Origin: Bacillota bacterium
GTDB taxonomy: Bacteria > Bacillota > UBA4882 > UBA8346
Length of the DNA: 64,000 bases
Direction: 5' to 3'
Assembly: GCA_023392595.1 (NCBI GenBank)
Contig: JAEVYU010000079.1
Span: forward strand, 1 to 64,000
Part shown: one piece after another, positions 33,595 through 41,064 of the stretch
Position numbering within the stretch: the first letter of the stretch is position 1
Layout: each line of letters begins with the position of its first letter
Translations under genes and position numbers: made by a program
Notes under the pieces: model-generated
Told to the model about the DNA's origin: nothing
Seen by the model: the letters and a program-made list of their open reading frames with translations, nothing else
Databases searched by the model: none

Positions 33595-34611
33595 TTAATA
33601 TCCCACCAAACATTTATGAAGTTCCAGGCTGGTTGTAAACCCGCCGCCGATTTTGTGACTGACTTTATCAATATAATATTTACCGTTAAAAATACCCAAG
33701 TCTTGAACGTTGACGACTTGGGTCGGTAAAAAGCCAAGATTGCCGGGAATCTCAAGGCTTAATGAGTATTCTTTTTTATTCAGTTCCCGCAGTTTACAAC
33801 GGGCATAACGCTCTGCTTCCGCCAAATCATTGGCAGTCTCATTCATCTGATAAATCTTATCTCCGGTTTTTCCCGAAGGTATAAAGGTATGGTTTAAAGT
33901 CTTATTCGCCTTCGGATTGGTATAGGCAATTTTACAACCATCGTAACCGGTATCGGTAAAGGTCGTTTTGGCGCTCCATTGCATCATATCCGCTTCGCCG
34001 ATGGTCGCCAAAGGTCCCGGTGTTTGGGCTTCATACTTCATTTCCTGAAAGATGACGATTTTCTGATTATAAATTTTGATAGCCAACCCGTTTTTCTGGC
34101 AAAGATTTGTCAAAAATGAAGCATCCGGCTCTTTGCTTTGTTCCACAAAGGGTATCACCGGATTGGATGATCCTTGAAAATCCAGAGTTAATTTGGCATT
34201 ATCGGCTATCGTTTGGGCTATCCTTGCTACAGAAGCCTTTTGCCAAGTGTGGCTCCTTTCTACGGTCATGAAGGGAGTGTCGACTGGAGCAGAAACAGCT
34301 CCCAAACTCAAAATGCGTGGCCTACCGCGATAACTGGGTTCATCAATAACGAAACGGCCACAATCAAAACTTTGAGAATCTCCATCAAAATTCCAATTCT
34401 CAGTCTTGATAGTCGGGATCACGATGTCCCCCTTGGACGGCGCCCAGGAGGATATCCATTTCCCCGTGTCATCCTTGAGCTCAATGGAGATATCATCTGA
34501 CGAGCCCGAGGCATTGTCGGTAAAAGTAAAACTTTGCAAGTCCGGCGTGATATCGGCGGTAATGTTTTTACCTTCATAAAGCAATTGAATGCTTGCCCGT
34601 CTGCTCTTCAT
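33595..34611 (-). CDS. Tail hub/late control protein D (gpD, gp27-like)
   Basis: 338 aa from an ATG with GGAGG 8 nt upstream. GpD-type features: N-terminal NITADITPDLQSFTFTDNAS, a Ser/Asp-rich strand EDDISIELKD-like region, ILSLGAVSAP, PFVEQSKEPDASFLTNLCQK (~160), and a C-terminal SLSLEIPGNLGFLPTQVVNV. It forms the trimeric hub between tube and spike. It overlaps X by 4 nt and precedes V directly. Confidence 0.9.
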   Translation of the reverse strand: MKSRRASIQLLYEGKNITADITPDLQSFTFTDNASGSSDDISIELKDDTGKWISSWAPSKGDIVIPTIKTENWNFDGDSQSFDCGRFVIDEPSYRGRPRILSLGAVSAPVDTPFMTVERSHTWQKASVARIAQTIADNAKLTLDFQGSSNPVIPFVEQSKEPDASFLTNLCQKNGLAIKIYNQKIVIFQEMKYEAQTPGPLATIGEADMMQWSAKTTFTDTGYDGCKIAYTNPKANKTLNHTFIPSGKTGDKIYQMNETANDLAEAERYARCKLRELNKKEYSLSLEIPGNLGFLPTQVVNVQDLGIFNGKYYIDKVSHKIGGGFTTSLELHKCLVGY

Positions 34612-34823
34612 GATTGGTTCCTCCATGGCGGTATGTTACCGGTTGTGGTATTCGATTTATCAATGTCGGGAATGGTCAAACCGACCCCTCCCGAAAAAAT
34701 CACCACATCCAAATAACCCGGATTGGCTTCCATCAGTTCCCTGGTATACTTTTCGTCCCCCAGCAAAGCAAAGGCGATACTGTCAAAAGTATCGCCCGAT
34801 TTGGTTTGATATGTGCTAGACAT
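34608..34823 (-). CDS. Tail protein X (LysM-like)
   Basis: 71 aa from the ATG of MSSTYQTKSGD, with GGAGG 8 nt upstream. It has the LysM pattern YQTKSGDTFDSIAFALLGDE, ELMEANPGYLDVVIFSGGVG, LTIPDI. In contractile tails this protein braces the tube-hub junction. It overlaps D (ATGA). Confidence 0.88.
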   Translation of the reverse strand: MSSTYQTKSGDTFDSIAFALLGDEKYTRELMEANPGYLDVVIFSGGVGLTIPDIDKSNTTTGNIPPWRNQS

Positions 34824-34827
34824 CTTC

Positions 34828-36075
34828 TCAACCTCCGGCAAAGCTTAACCGGCGCCGCCGGTCCATCAATGCGTTAAATTTCCGTTCAAAGTCGGCATAC
34901 GAGTTATCGCTGGCTGTTTTCATCACATGCGCATCAGCATTGCCCTGGATGGTGATTTGCGGCGAATAATTAACCGATATCCCCGCGCTGCCGCTTCCCA
35001 TGCCATTTAATAGACTTCGGGTCCTGCTGTTGGAAAAGACCTGGCTGCCGCGAGGCAGATTGACCAGTTCCGGCCCTTCCTCACCGACTAATGAAAGACC
35101 GCCGGGAAAATAAGAGGTTCCACGGGCGTTTGCGGGTATGGATTGTTTGGGTATATATTGGGATTTATCATTCTCAAAGAATTTGGTCATTTCAAATGGA
35201 TTAATAGTAACAGGTTTAATTTGTTTTTTCTTAGGATATGCTTTTAATGCTTCATCACTTAATAATTTATCATAAGCAAGCTTCGCGAGACCAGCTGTTA
35301 ATGCTACAGTTGCAATTACAGCTGCAGCAGGAGCTAAACTTGCACCAGCAGCAGTTAACGCTGCAAATCCTAATGCAGTTCCCGTTAGTGACAAAGCCGA
35401 TATCCCGGCATCAACCCAATCTCCGGTTTTAGCCTTTTTTTGGCGCAATTTGCCAACAAATTCCATCAGGGAAATAATATCAAAAGGTACAGATACTCCC
35501 TTTACTATTTTTTCTCCACCTTTCAACCATTTAGTTGCTGTCTTTAATTTTGAAATTTGTTTTACTTTATTTGCTTTATTTACTTCATTTATTATTCGAC
35601 TCCCAAATTCATCATATGTTTTTTTTACATTTTCAAATCGTTTGGATAAATTTGGTTTCCCTGTTTTTACAATTTCCTCAATTTCTGCTATTCGATGATC
35701 CATTCCCCGTTTTCTTGAAGTTGGTAAATTTTTTATTACTTTTCCTGCTTTTTCTTCTATTTCTGGATTTCTGTATCTCTTTGCTAATTCCTTAAATTCA
35801 GTTAATTGATATATTAAATTTCTTCCTTCTATAAATTTGGACACTTTTTCATGTGCAAAATCAATAGGGTCCTTGATGTCTTTAATTATATTGTATGTTT
35901 TACTATCCTTAATCGTATTGTACATTTGCTTTAACTTAGGACCCGCTACCTTCATCTGATTTTGAAACTGAAGAACCAAATTAGGGTTTTTTTGAAAAAT
36001 CTCTGTATTCTTTTGATTAGCTGCCCTAATCCGACTTTGATGGCTTTTCTTTGTATCTTTTTTATTCTCCGCCAT
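34828..36075 (-). CDS. Tape measure protein (contractile tail), short
   Basis: 415 aa, ATG start inside the end of the frameshifted chaperone frame. A basic coiled-coil N-terminus (~1-200: KNTEIFQKNPNLVLQFQNQM, KKTYDEFGSRIINEVNK) precedes a hydrophobic stretch (~235-290: LSLTGTALGFAALTAAG, APAAAVIATVALTAGLA). The typical C-terminal motif TSYFPGGLSLVGEEGPELV is at ~335. At 415 aa it predicts an unusually short tail. The 5' two thirds (35440-36060) are far more AT-rich than the flanking genes, suggesting recombination inside the gene. Confidence 0.85.
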   Translation of the reverse strand: MAENKKDTKKSHQSRIRAANQKNTEIFQKNPNLVLQFQNQMKVAGPKLKQMYNTIKDSKTYNIIKDIKDPIDFAHEKVSKFIEGRNLIYQLTEFKELAKRYRNPEIEEKAGKVIKNLPTSRKRGMDHRIAEIEEIVKTGKPNLSKRFENVKKTYDEFGSRIINEVNKANKVKQISKLKTATKWLKGGEKIVKGVSVPFDIISLMEFVGKLRQKKAKTGDWVDAGISALSLTGTALGFAALTAAGASLAPAAAVIATVALTAGLAKLAYDKLLSDEALKAYPKKKQIKPVTINPFEMTKFFENDKSQYIPKQSIPANARGTSYFPGGLSLVGEEGPELVNLPRGSQVFSNSRTRSLLNGMGSGSAGISVNYSPQITIQGNADAHVMKTASDNSYADFERKFNALMDRRRRLSFAGG

Positions 36076-36232
36076 CTCTACTACTCGCCTCCTTTATCTC
36101 CTGGGCGATTTCAAATAAATCATCCAATGTTAGCTTCATAAAAAAATCAATGCCGGTAAAGGATTGTAAAGCCAGACGGACGGCCAGCTTCATCAGCTGC
36201 CGTCCGTCTCCCGGCCTAAATCCTATAAATAG
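36062..36232 (-). CDS. Chaperone frameshift extension (E' / gpT-like)
   Basis: 56 codons open in the -1 frame after T_TTT_TTC at 36232-36238, ending 36062. The sequence (GFRPGDGRQLMKLAVRLALQ, then LTLDDLFEIAQEIKEA) is helical with no independent RBS. It fits the C-terminal extension of tail chaperones, made by -1 frameshifting from the gene at 36223-36513, as in P2 E+E'. It overlaps the tape measure start. Confidence 0.7.
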   Translation of the reverse strand, partial: LFIGFRPGDGRQLMKLAVRLALQSFTGIDFFMKLTLDDLFEIAQEIKEASSRDGGE

Positions 36233-36513
36233 AAAAAACCGGTCACTGCATTCTTCACTTTAATCGCTTCATTGGCGGGAAGTTTTTCAAAAAACTCCAC
36301 CGGCTGTTTACTGGCCTTGGCTGCGACAATGCAGACATAGCCGAGGCTCATCTCGTTGATGGCCGCCACCTGCCCGCTGGCCGCGAACTGCTTCTCGGCG
36401 TCCATTAAATCTTTGGCTGTCAATACCTCCAGACCGGAAAGGTCGATTTGGCTATATTCTTTTTCTTCAAAGATATATGGATTTTTGAATTCAATTACAT
36501 ATTCACTCGCCAT
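36223..36513 (-). CDS. Tail assembly chaperone (gpE-like)
   Basis: 96 aa from an ATG with GAGAGGGAAGAG upstream. The short alpha/beta protein begins SEYVIEFKNPYIFEEKEYSQ, continues LTAKDLMDAEKQFAASG and ends AIKVKNAVTGFFYL. It lies between the tube and tape measure genes, the standard chaperone position. The last codons GGT TTT TTC contain the slippery heptamer T_TTT_TTC; a -1 shift adds 56 residues encoded downstream. Both forms coat the tape measure during tail assembly. Confidence 0.85.
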   Translation of the reverse strand: MASEYVIEFKNPYIFEEKEYSQIDLSGLEVLTAKDLMDAEKQFAASGQVAAINEMSLGYVCIVAAKASKQPVEFFEKLPANEAIKVKNAVTGFFYL

Positions 36514-36532
36514 GTTTTCTCTTCCCTCTCTC

Positions 36533-37054
36533 TTAAATTTGTTTCCGGATTTTCTCAAACACGTCAACCCCGCCGACTTTATAGATAAAGTTGAGCTTAT
36601 CCAGTTCCAGCATGGTCTTGCCGTCCACATCCACCTTGATATAGAGGACAGTCAGCGTGTTTTTGGTGTCGGTCTTTTTCCCTACGCCTAAGGTTCCCAA
36701 ATCCAAGCCCTTGGGAACCACCCGCAAGGTAATCTTCAAAGGAACAAAATTAATGACGCCCGCCGAAACATCATAACTTTGCTGGGAACCCCGCAAAATG
36801 ATGGTCTTGCCTTCGGGCGCCATCAGCGAGAAGCTTTTATCCAGCACGGTTTGAAAAGGAATCTCAATATCGATATTGCCGAAATGTCCCGGGGTCTGGC
36901 TTTCAAACTCCCCGGCAATACCGGCCCCGGAGATGGTTTCACTTTTCCCTTCAAGCTTGGGCAGCTTGATCTCTCCGGAAATACCGATCAACTTTTCCCC
37001 TTCATCGTAAATATTAAAATTGACGATCTTTTCAGGAATCGCATTTACACTCAT
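36533..37054 (-). CDS. Major tail tube protein (P2 FII-like)
   Basis: 173 aa, 2 nt after the sheath stop. Phage_tube features: IPEKIVNFNIYDEGEKLIG, a GEIKLPKLEGKSETISGAGI block, PGHFGNIDIEIPFQ, a C-terminal LRVVPKGLDLGTLGVGKKTD and VDVDGKTMLELDKLNFIY. It forms the inner tube of the contractile tail. Confidence 0.92.
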   Translation of the reverse strand: MSVNAIPEKIVNFNIYDEGEKLIGISGEIKLPKLEGKSETISGAGIAGEFESQTPGHFGNIDIEIPFQTVLDKSFSLMAPEGKTIILRGSQQSYDVSAGVINFVPLKITLRVVPKGLDLGTLGVGKKTDTKNTLTVLYIKVDVDGKTMLELDKLNFIYKVGGVDVFEKIRKQI

Positions 37055-37056
37055 GA

Positions 37057-38523
37057 TTATTTCCCTCCCAAAGCTGTAGTTAAGGCATCGGCATCAAACT
37101 CCAGAGTATTGACAATCGTTTCCGCAGGCGGATACGGTGTCAAGTATTGATGGAAAGTGATTTTACCGTTCAAAAGATCGGTGGTGGGATTCTCATCGGC
37201 CACAAATTCAATACGGGCGTCAGCCAGTTGATAACGGGCCTTATAGCCGTTGGCGCGGATATTTTCACTGTCCACAATGGCCTCGATCAACCGGGTATTC
37301 ATGGGGTCGTCAACTTTCTGGAAATAAGTCAAAATGAAATTATTGCCCCACCAGGAAAACATCCGGCGGACCGGAATAAACCGGTCTTTCACATCGGTGC
37401 TGGAGGGATAAATTCCGGTGTTATTGCCCCACAAACGCCAGCCATTTAAATTAATAGCCGTTACAATTCCATTGCCGTTCAAGTAATTGCCTTGAGCCTG
37501 GGTCAGATAGACTTCCGAACCGTCGCTCAAAACCGTTCCCGTAATGCTGAATCTTTTATTGGATGGCGATACATAGGGCACATCTTCATGATCAGCATCC
37601 GTATAGGCGATTAACGCCGCGGCCACCGCGCTGAACCAATATTGAGCATCATCAATGGCGACTTTCGGCCAGCAAACGATGGCGTTTTCACTGGTATATG
37701 AATGATCATTCTTCCAGTCCAATACATCTTGGTAGGTATAAGCCCCATCCGTTTTAGAAGTGTCCACATCAAGAACAGCCATGCATTTGAAACAACCGTT
37801 AATATTTTCAGTCTTGGCAATCATTCCGATACCAACAGCGGGAATCTGGCTATAGCCGGGAATCACGATCAACCCCGGAACCACTCCCAGTTTCGGGTAG
37901 ACTTGTTCAATGTTTTGCAATCCGGTATACTTTCCGGTTGCCGTGTTATAACTGCCGATAATATCCTCTTTCGTTACCAAGGAAGGATCAAGCTTTTTAT
38001 AACCCAAAGCCAATTGGGTAACGTCTGATTTGATCGACCCGCTACTGAGGATAGTGACAACCAGATGACCTTTTTCATCAAAAGCCAGGATATAGTCGGT
38101 ATTTTCAGTATAAGAAGTTGCCGCGTCGGCGCTTTTAACCGTAAAATTCTTCAATAAAATTCCCTCTTCGGCGACGGTAATCATACTGCCGGAGATGGAA
38201 TAAACCTTATTGGAGACTGTAGCAACATGCTTTTCCGGGTCAAGTACATTCACAATAACCAGCGGCGCAACGTTATAAACATTAAAAGAAGCGTTCACCG
38301 ATTGGCAGATCGTAAATTTCTCAAAATTATTCGAATACCCGAAATTGGTTTTGGCCTCAGCCAACGAATTTACCAAAACAGGTTTATTAACCGCACTTGA
38401 CGGATCTCCCAATAAATTAACCGGCGCAGTCCCCACGATAAACTGGACCGCGCTGCCGGTAGTTATGGGAGCCACTACCGAAGTTGAATTTTCTTGAATA
38501 TAAACTCCATGTGTATAAGACAA
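37057..38523 (-). CDS. Tail sheath protein (P2 FI-like)
   Basis: 488 aa, TTG start with AAAGGGG upstream. Sheath features: HGVYIQENSTSVVAPITTGS at the N-terminus, QFIVGTAPVNL, the central IVCWPKVAIDDAQYWFSAVA, the conserved YLNGNGIVTAINLNGWRLWG block (~350), RMFSWWGNNFILTYFQ and the C-terminal ITFHQYLTPYPPAETI. It marks the tail as contractile. Confidence 0.93.
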   Translation of the reverse strand: MSYTHGVYIQENSTSVVAPITTGSAVQFIVGTAPVNLLGDPSSAVNKPVLVNSLAEAKTNFGYSNNFEKFTICQSVNASFNVYNVAPLVIVNVLDPEKHVATVSNKVYSISGSMITVAEEGILLKNFTVKSADAATSYTENTDYILAFDEKGHLVVTILSSGSIKSDVTQLALGYKKLDPSLVTKEDIIGSYNTATGKYTGLQNIEQVYPKLGVVPGLIVIPGYSQIPAVGIGMIAKTENINGCFKCMAVLDVDTSKTDGAYTYQDVLDWKNDHSYTSENAIVCWPKVAIDDAQYWFSAVAAALIAYTDADHEDVPYVSPSNKRFSITGTVLSDGSEVYLTQAQGNYLNGNGIVTAINLNGWRLWGNNTGIYPSSTDVKDRFIPVRRMFSWWGNNFILTYFQKVDDPMNTRLIEAIVDSENIRANGYKARYQLADARIEFVADENPTTDLLNGKITFHQYLTPYPPAETIVNTLEFDADALTTALGGK

Positions 38524-38555
38524 ATTATTTTCCCCTTTCTTTACGAAAAAATCGT

Positions 38556-39080
38556 TTACGATAAAGTATCTGTCATTGTAATCTTACCGATGTTCCAAAC
38601 TGTTTTTAATCCCACATAGAAATATGGGTAACTGCTTTCGTCAGTCAGTTTCCATTTTTCGTCGGTCAGCCATCTGTCCTCGGTTAACTTCCACATGTCA
38701 TCCGTTAACAACCAGTGAACAGGGTATCCGACTTCATATTTTTGGCCGAAGACCCGTTTACGCATCAAATGATCATAAATTTTTTGCAATACATTGATCG
38801 CATCACGATAACCCTGGCAATCAAGATGATTGTCATAAACCCCGGCCACGAATAAAATAACGCATCGATAGGGAGCCAGCTCACTCGGGTCTTTCGCGAA
38901 TTTAAGAATCACCCGGACGAAGGGAAATGGATGGACGACTTGCCCGGTATCGTTTACGGGTGAATATTGTGATAACACCGAGATATTCGAAAGCTCGCCG
39001 GCTTCATTCTTTAATTGAAAGCCTTCCAATAGTGCAGAGATTTCAGTTACCAAAAATTCTTGCAATGCCAGTGGAGTCAT
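38556..39080 (-). CDS. Tail terminator-like protein
   Basis: 174 aa from an ATG with GGGGGAGAGG 4 nt upstream. The N-terminal ~115 residues have the pattern of tail completion proteins (ALQEFLVTEISALLEGF; FPFVRVILKFAKDPSELAPY; VINVLQKIYDHLM type). A tryptophan-rich repeat LTDDMWKLTEDRWLTDEKWK (~128-147) follows and is unusual. It precedes the sheath gene, the usual terminator position. Confidence 0.65.
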   Translation of the reverse strand: MTPLALQEFLVTEISALLEGFQLKNEAGELSNISVLSQYSPVNDTGQVVHPFPFVRVILKFAKDPSELAPYRCVILFVAGVYDNHLDCQGYRDAINVLQKIYDHLMRKRVFGQKYEVGYPVHWLLTDDMWKLTEDRWLTDEKWKLTDESSYPYFYVGLKTVWNIGKITMTDTLS

Positions 39081-39226
39081 GCCCTCTCCCCCTGTAATCC
39101 CGTCTTTACCGCCGGTCGTTTGACTCTGACCGGCCCTTCCCATAAAGGCCTTTGAGGCCCGAAGGGATCAAGGCGGTTTAAAATAGTATCCGTTTCATTT
39201 ACCATTTTTGTTGCCGATATAAACAT
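39077..39226 (-). CDS. Small protein at the head-proximal end of the contractile tail operon
   Basis: 49 aa from an ATG just after GGAGG (spacing is only 3 nt; an ATG at 39205 is the alternative). It is basic and proline-rich (NRLDPFGPQRPLWEGPVRVK) and overlaps the next gene by 4 nt. In a complete phage this position would hold neck or head-completion genes. No capsid gene lies upstream. Function unknown. Confidence 0.5.
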   Translation of the reverse strand: MFISATKMVNETDTILNRLDPFGPQRPLWEGPVRVKRPAVKTGLQGERA

Positions 39227-39301
39227 CTGCCTCCTTTCAAATTTGTGCCCATTCAATTGATACCTGCGGCAATCACCTCTTACAAGTTTATTTTTTATTT
39301 T

Positions 39302-39374
39302 AATAAATTCATCCACTGATTCCTGGCCATTGATTATCGGATTGGTGTTGCCATTCTATGGATGAATCTATTAT
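39302..39374. repeat. Leader repeat upstream of the contractile tail operon
   Basis: About 73 bp containing ATTGGTGTTGCCATTCTATG, matched at 46498-46567 upstream of the non-contractile tail genes (roughly 80% by eye). Both tail operons therefore start behind the same leader-derived sequence. Confidence 0.7.
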
Positions 39375-39444
39375 GCAGATTATAAAAGGGGCTGTCCTCT
39401 AAGAATTTAAATATTCTTACGAAGAAGACAACCCCCGAATTGAC

Positions 39445-39484
39445 TTGTGCCGCGCCCCACCCTGCGCATTACCCGGCACATAAG
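39445..39484 (-). ncRNA. Conserved hairpin motif, copy 1
   Basis: TTGTGCCG...CGGCACATAA closing stem around a conserved GC-rich loop (GCCCCACCCTGCG). Copies lie at 46391, 46633 and 47160. The stem is preserved although bases differ between copies. It lies between a terminator and the first tail gene, so it is likely part of a 5' leader or a DNA structural site. Confidence 0.5.
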
Positions 39485-39530
39485 ACCCGCCCGCCAAAAC
39501 AGGCTCGCCACTCGGCAATGAAATTTCCAT

Positions 39531-39650
39531 AAAAAAACCGCTCCGGGAGATTTCCGGTGCGGTTTTTTCTGAATCCGATACTAATAATATATCATGGTTT
39601 TAGAGCTTTTTGGTGCCATAAAAGTGCCGGAACAAAACTCGTTTAGCTGC
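39531..39650. repeat. ~120-bp direct repeat left of the non-contractile tail module (includes a terminator)
   Basis: It contains a bidirectional terminator (AAAAAAACCG...CGGTTTTTT, 39531-39569) and a downstream block ending AACTCGTTTAGCTGC. It matches 47245-47363 in order and spacing. The two copies bound the 7.6-kb second tail module. Confidence 0.8.
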
Positions 39651-39737
39651 GCATTTTCGGTTTTTCTGTATCATGAGCAACTGGAGTGAAAGAAAGTCGA
39701 ATTAAATATCAAAAAACCGTCCAGATTAACCGGACAG

Positions 39738-39818
39738 TTATTTTTGATACTTACAACGAGTACACTTCCCACTCGAGTCTAATTGACTGCCACACACCGG
39801 GCAATAACTATTGGCCAT
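39738..39818 (-). CDS. Zinc-ribbon micropeptide, second tail module
   Basis: 26 aa, ATG overlapping the end of the XkdW-like gene by 11 nt, with GGAGG 9 nt upstream. It has cysteine pairs CPVCG and CTRC separated by 9 residues, and a KYQK end. It is homologous in size, cysteine spacing and location to the 27-aa peptide at 23491-23574. Translational coupling to the upstream gene is implied by the overlap. Confidence 0.7.
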   Translation of the reverse strand: MANSYCPVCGSQLDSSGKCTRCKYQK

Positions 39819-40170
39819 TTGTAACCGCCTCCATTGCTGCATTATATTCCCCGATCAACGCTTGATAATCATCTTGGATTGCTGTTGCACTTATTGTATT
39901 ACTCGTCAATAATGCCGCTGTATACGACTGTTGCAGCGTTTGAAATTGCGGCAAATAAATGGCATTGATAGAATCTTTGGTTACCAAGACAACCGGCTCG
40001 CTAAATTCTCCGGTCGCCGCATCATAATCCCAGCCTTCTTCCACGTTGGTTTTATTGGTGATATCGGTAAAAATCAAATCCGGGGCAAAACGGGATTTTA
40101 GTTGCTCCATTGTTTCACCGGTCGTAAAAATCCAATGGGCTTTATTATCGATAATCTGAGCTATTTTCAT
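39808..40170 (-). CDS. XkdW-like tail protein
   Basis: 120 aa, RBS AAAGGAG. The N-terminus is beta-rich (KIAQIIDNKAHWIFTTGE) with a GWDYDAATGEFSEP turn (~48). The C-terminal helical region LPQFQTLQQSYTAALL...EYNAAMEAV resembles the cassette 2 protein at 23567. It sits after the putative tip adhesin, as fibre-associated XkdW-like proteins do. Confidence 0.65.
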   Translation of the reverse strand: MKIAQIIDNKAHWIFTTGETMEQLKSRFAPDLIFTDITNKTNVEEGWDYDAATGEFSEPVVLVTKDSINAIYLPQFQTLQQSYTAALLTSNTISATAIQDDYQALIGEYNAAMEAVTNGQ

Positions 40171-40188
40171 TTCTCGGTTCTCCTTTCG

Positions 40189-41061
40189 TTACCATTGAAC
40201 TATACAGATTCCTGCTGTTCCAGCACTACCGGAACTCGCACCGCTACCACCTAAACCCCTATAACCTTGATATTCAAAAAATCCGTTAATACTGTAGGAA
40301 GTACCATTAGTACCACTGCCGCCAGATGCACCTGTTCCTCCTCCTCCACCAACACAACTAACATATGGTCCAAAACTAGTGGTACCTCCGGCAGTTCCGG
40401 AACCGCCAGAAACATTATAATTACCAGCGGATCCTCCGCGACCTCCAGCGCCTATAGTAACAATAATGCTTTGACAAGGCGTAACATTCACAGCTCGCAT
40501 AAAAGCTATGGCAGCATTGCCACCGCTTCCTCCGCTATAATATTTCGTAACAAATACACTGCTATCATACGAGATACAGCCACCCCCGCCTCCTCCGCCA
40601 CCGCCACACATGGTTACATAAACGGTTGTGACACCCTCAGGAACAGTGAATGTTCCAGAAGAGGTAAAAATTTGTACGCCGTTGGTCTTTAAAACTATCG
40701 GCCCTGGTAAAATTCCTCGTAAATCATCCCGAGTCAAAATAGTAACAGGATCACTTGTAGCCACACTGCCAATCAATACCCCCATTTTCGGTAATGAAGA
40801 GGTGTCATAAGAAAAAGCGCCGTCAGGTTCGATAAAAATATAATAAGTCGTGTTGGCCGCCGGAGTACCGATGGTTAAGGTACTATCAGAAAGCTTCTCA
40901 ACAATTCCACTGAGTCCTCCCCCAAAATTGGCCCGTCCGGGACCAATGGTTACCGCGATCACTCCCTCGTCATACGAAGCGCCTTTCAGGTGAAAAGGTT
41001 CATTTAACAGGGCGGCGCTGATCCCCGGCGCGTTGCCATCCACAAATTCCACCGTATTCAT
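40189..41061 (-). CDS. Glycine-rich tail tip adhesin
   Basis: 290 aa. The N-terminal ~120 residues are a beta-rich attachment region (NTVEFVDGNAPGISAALLNE). From ~130 (GVQIFTSSGTFTVPEGVTTV) a glycine-rich domain with polyglycine runs (MCGGGGGGGGG; GAGGRGGSAGNY; SCVGGGGGTGASGGSG) follows and ends GTAGICIVQW. Such polyglycine-helix domains occur at the tips of T-even-like adhesins and other receptor-binding proteins. It is probably the receptor-binding protein of the second tail. Confidence 0.75.
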   Translation of the reverse strand: MNTVEFVDGNAPGISAALLNEPFHLKGASYDEGVIAVTIGPGRANFGGGLSGIVEKLSDSTLTIGTPAANTTYYIFIEPDGAFSYDTSSLPKMGVLIGSVATSDPVTILTRDDLRGILPGPIVLKTNGVQIFTSSGTFTVPEGVTTVYVTMCGGGGGGGGGCISYDSSVFVTKYYSGGSGGNAAIAFMRAVNVTPCQSIIVTIGAGGRGGSAGNYNVSGGSGTAGGTTSFGPYVSCVGGGGGTGASGGSGTNGTSYSINGFFEYQGYRGLGGSGASSGSAGTAGICIVQW

Positions 41062-41064
41062 GGT

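Noticed and set aside
15703..41061. Diversity-generating retroelement acting on fibres
   Set aside because: No reverse transcriptase, accessory gene or adenine-biased template/variable repeat pair was seen. Fibre variation looks recombinational.
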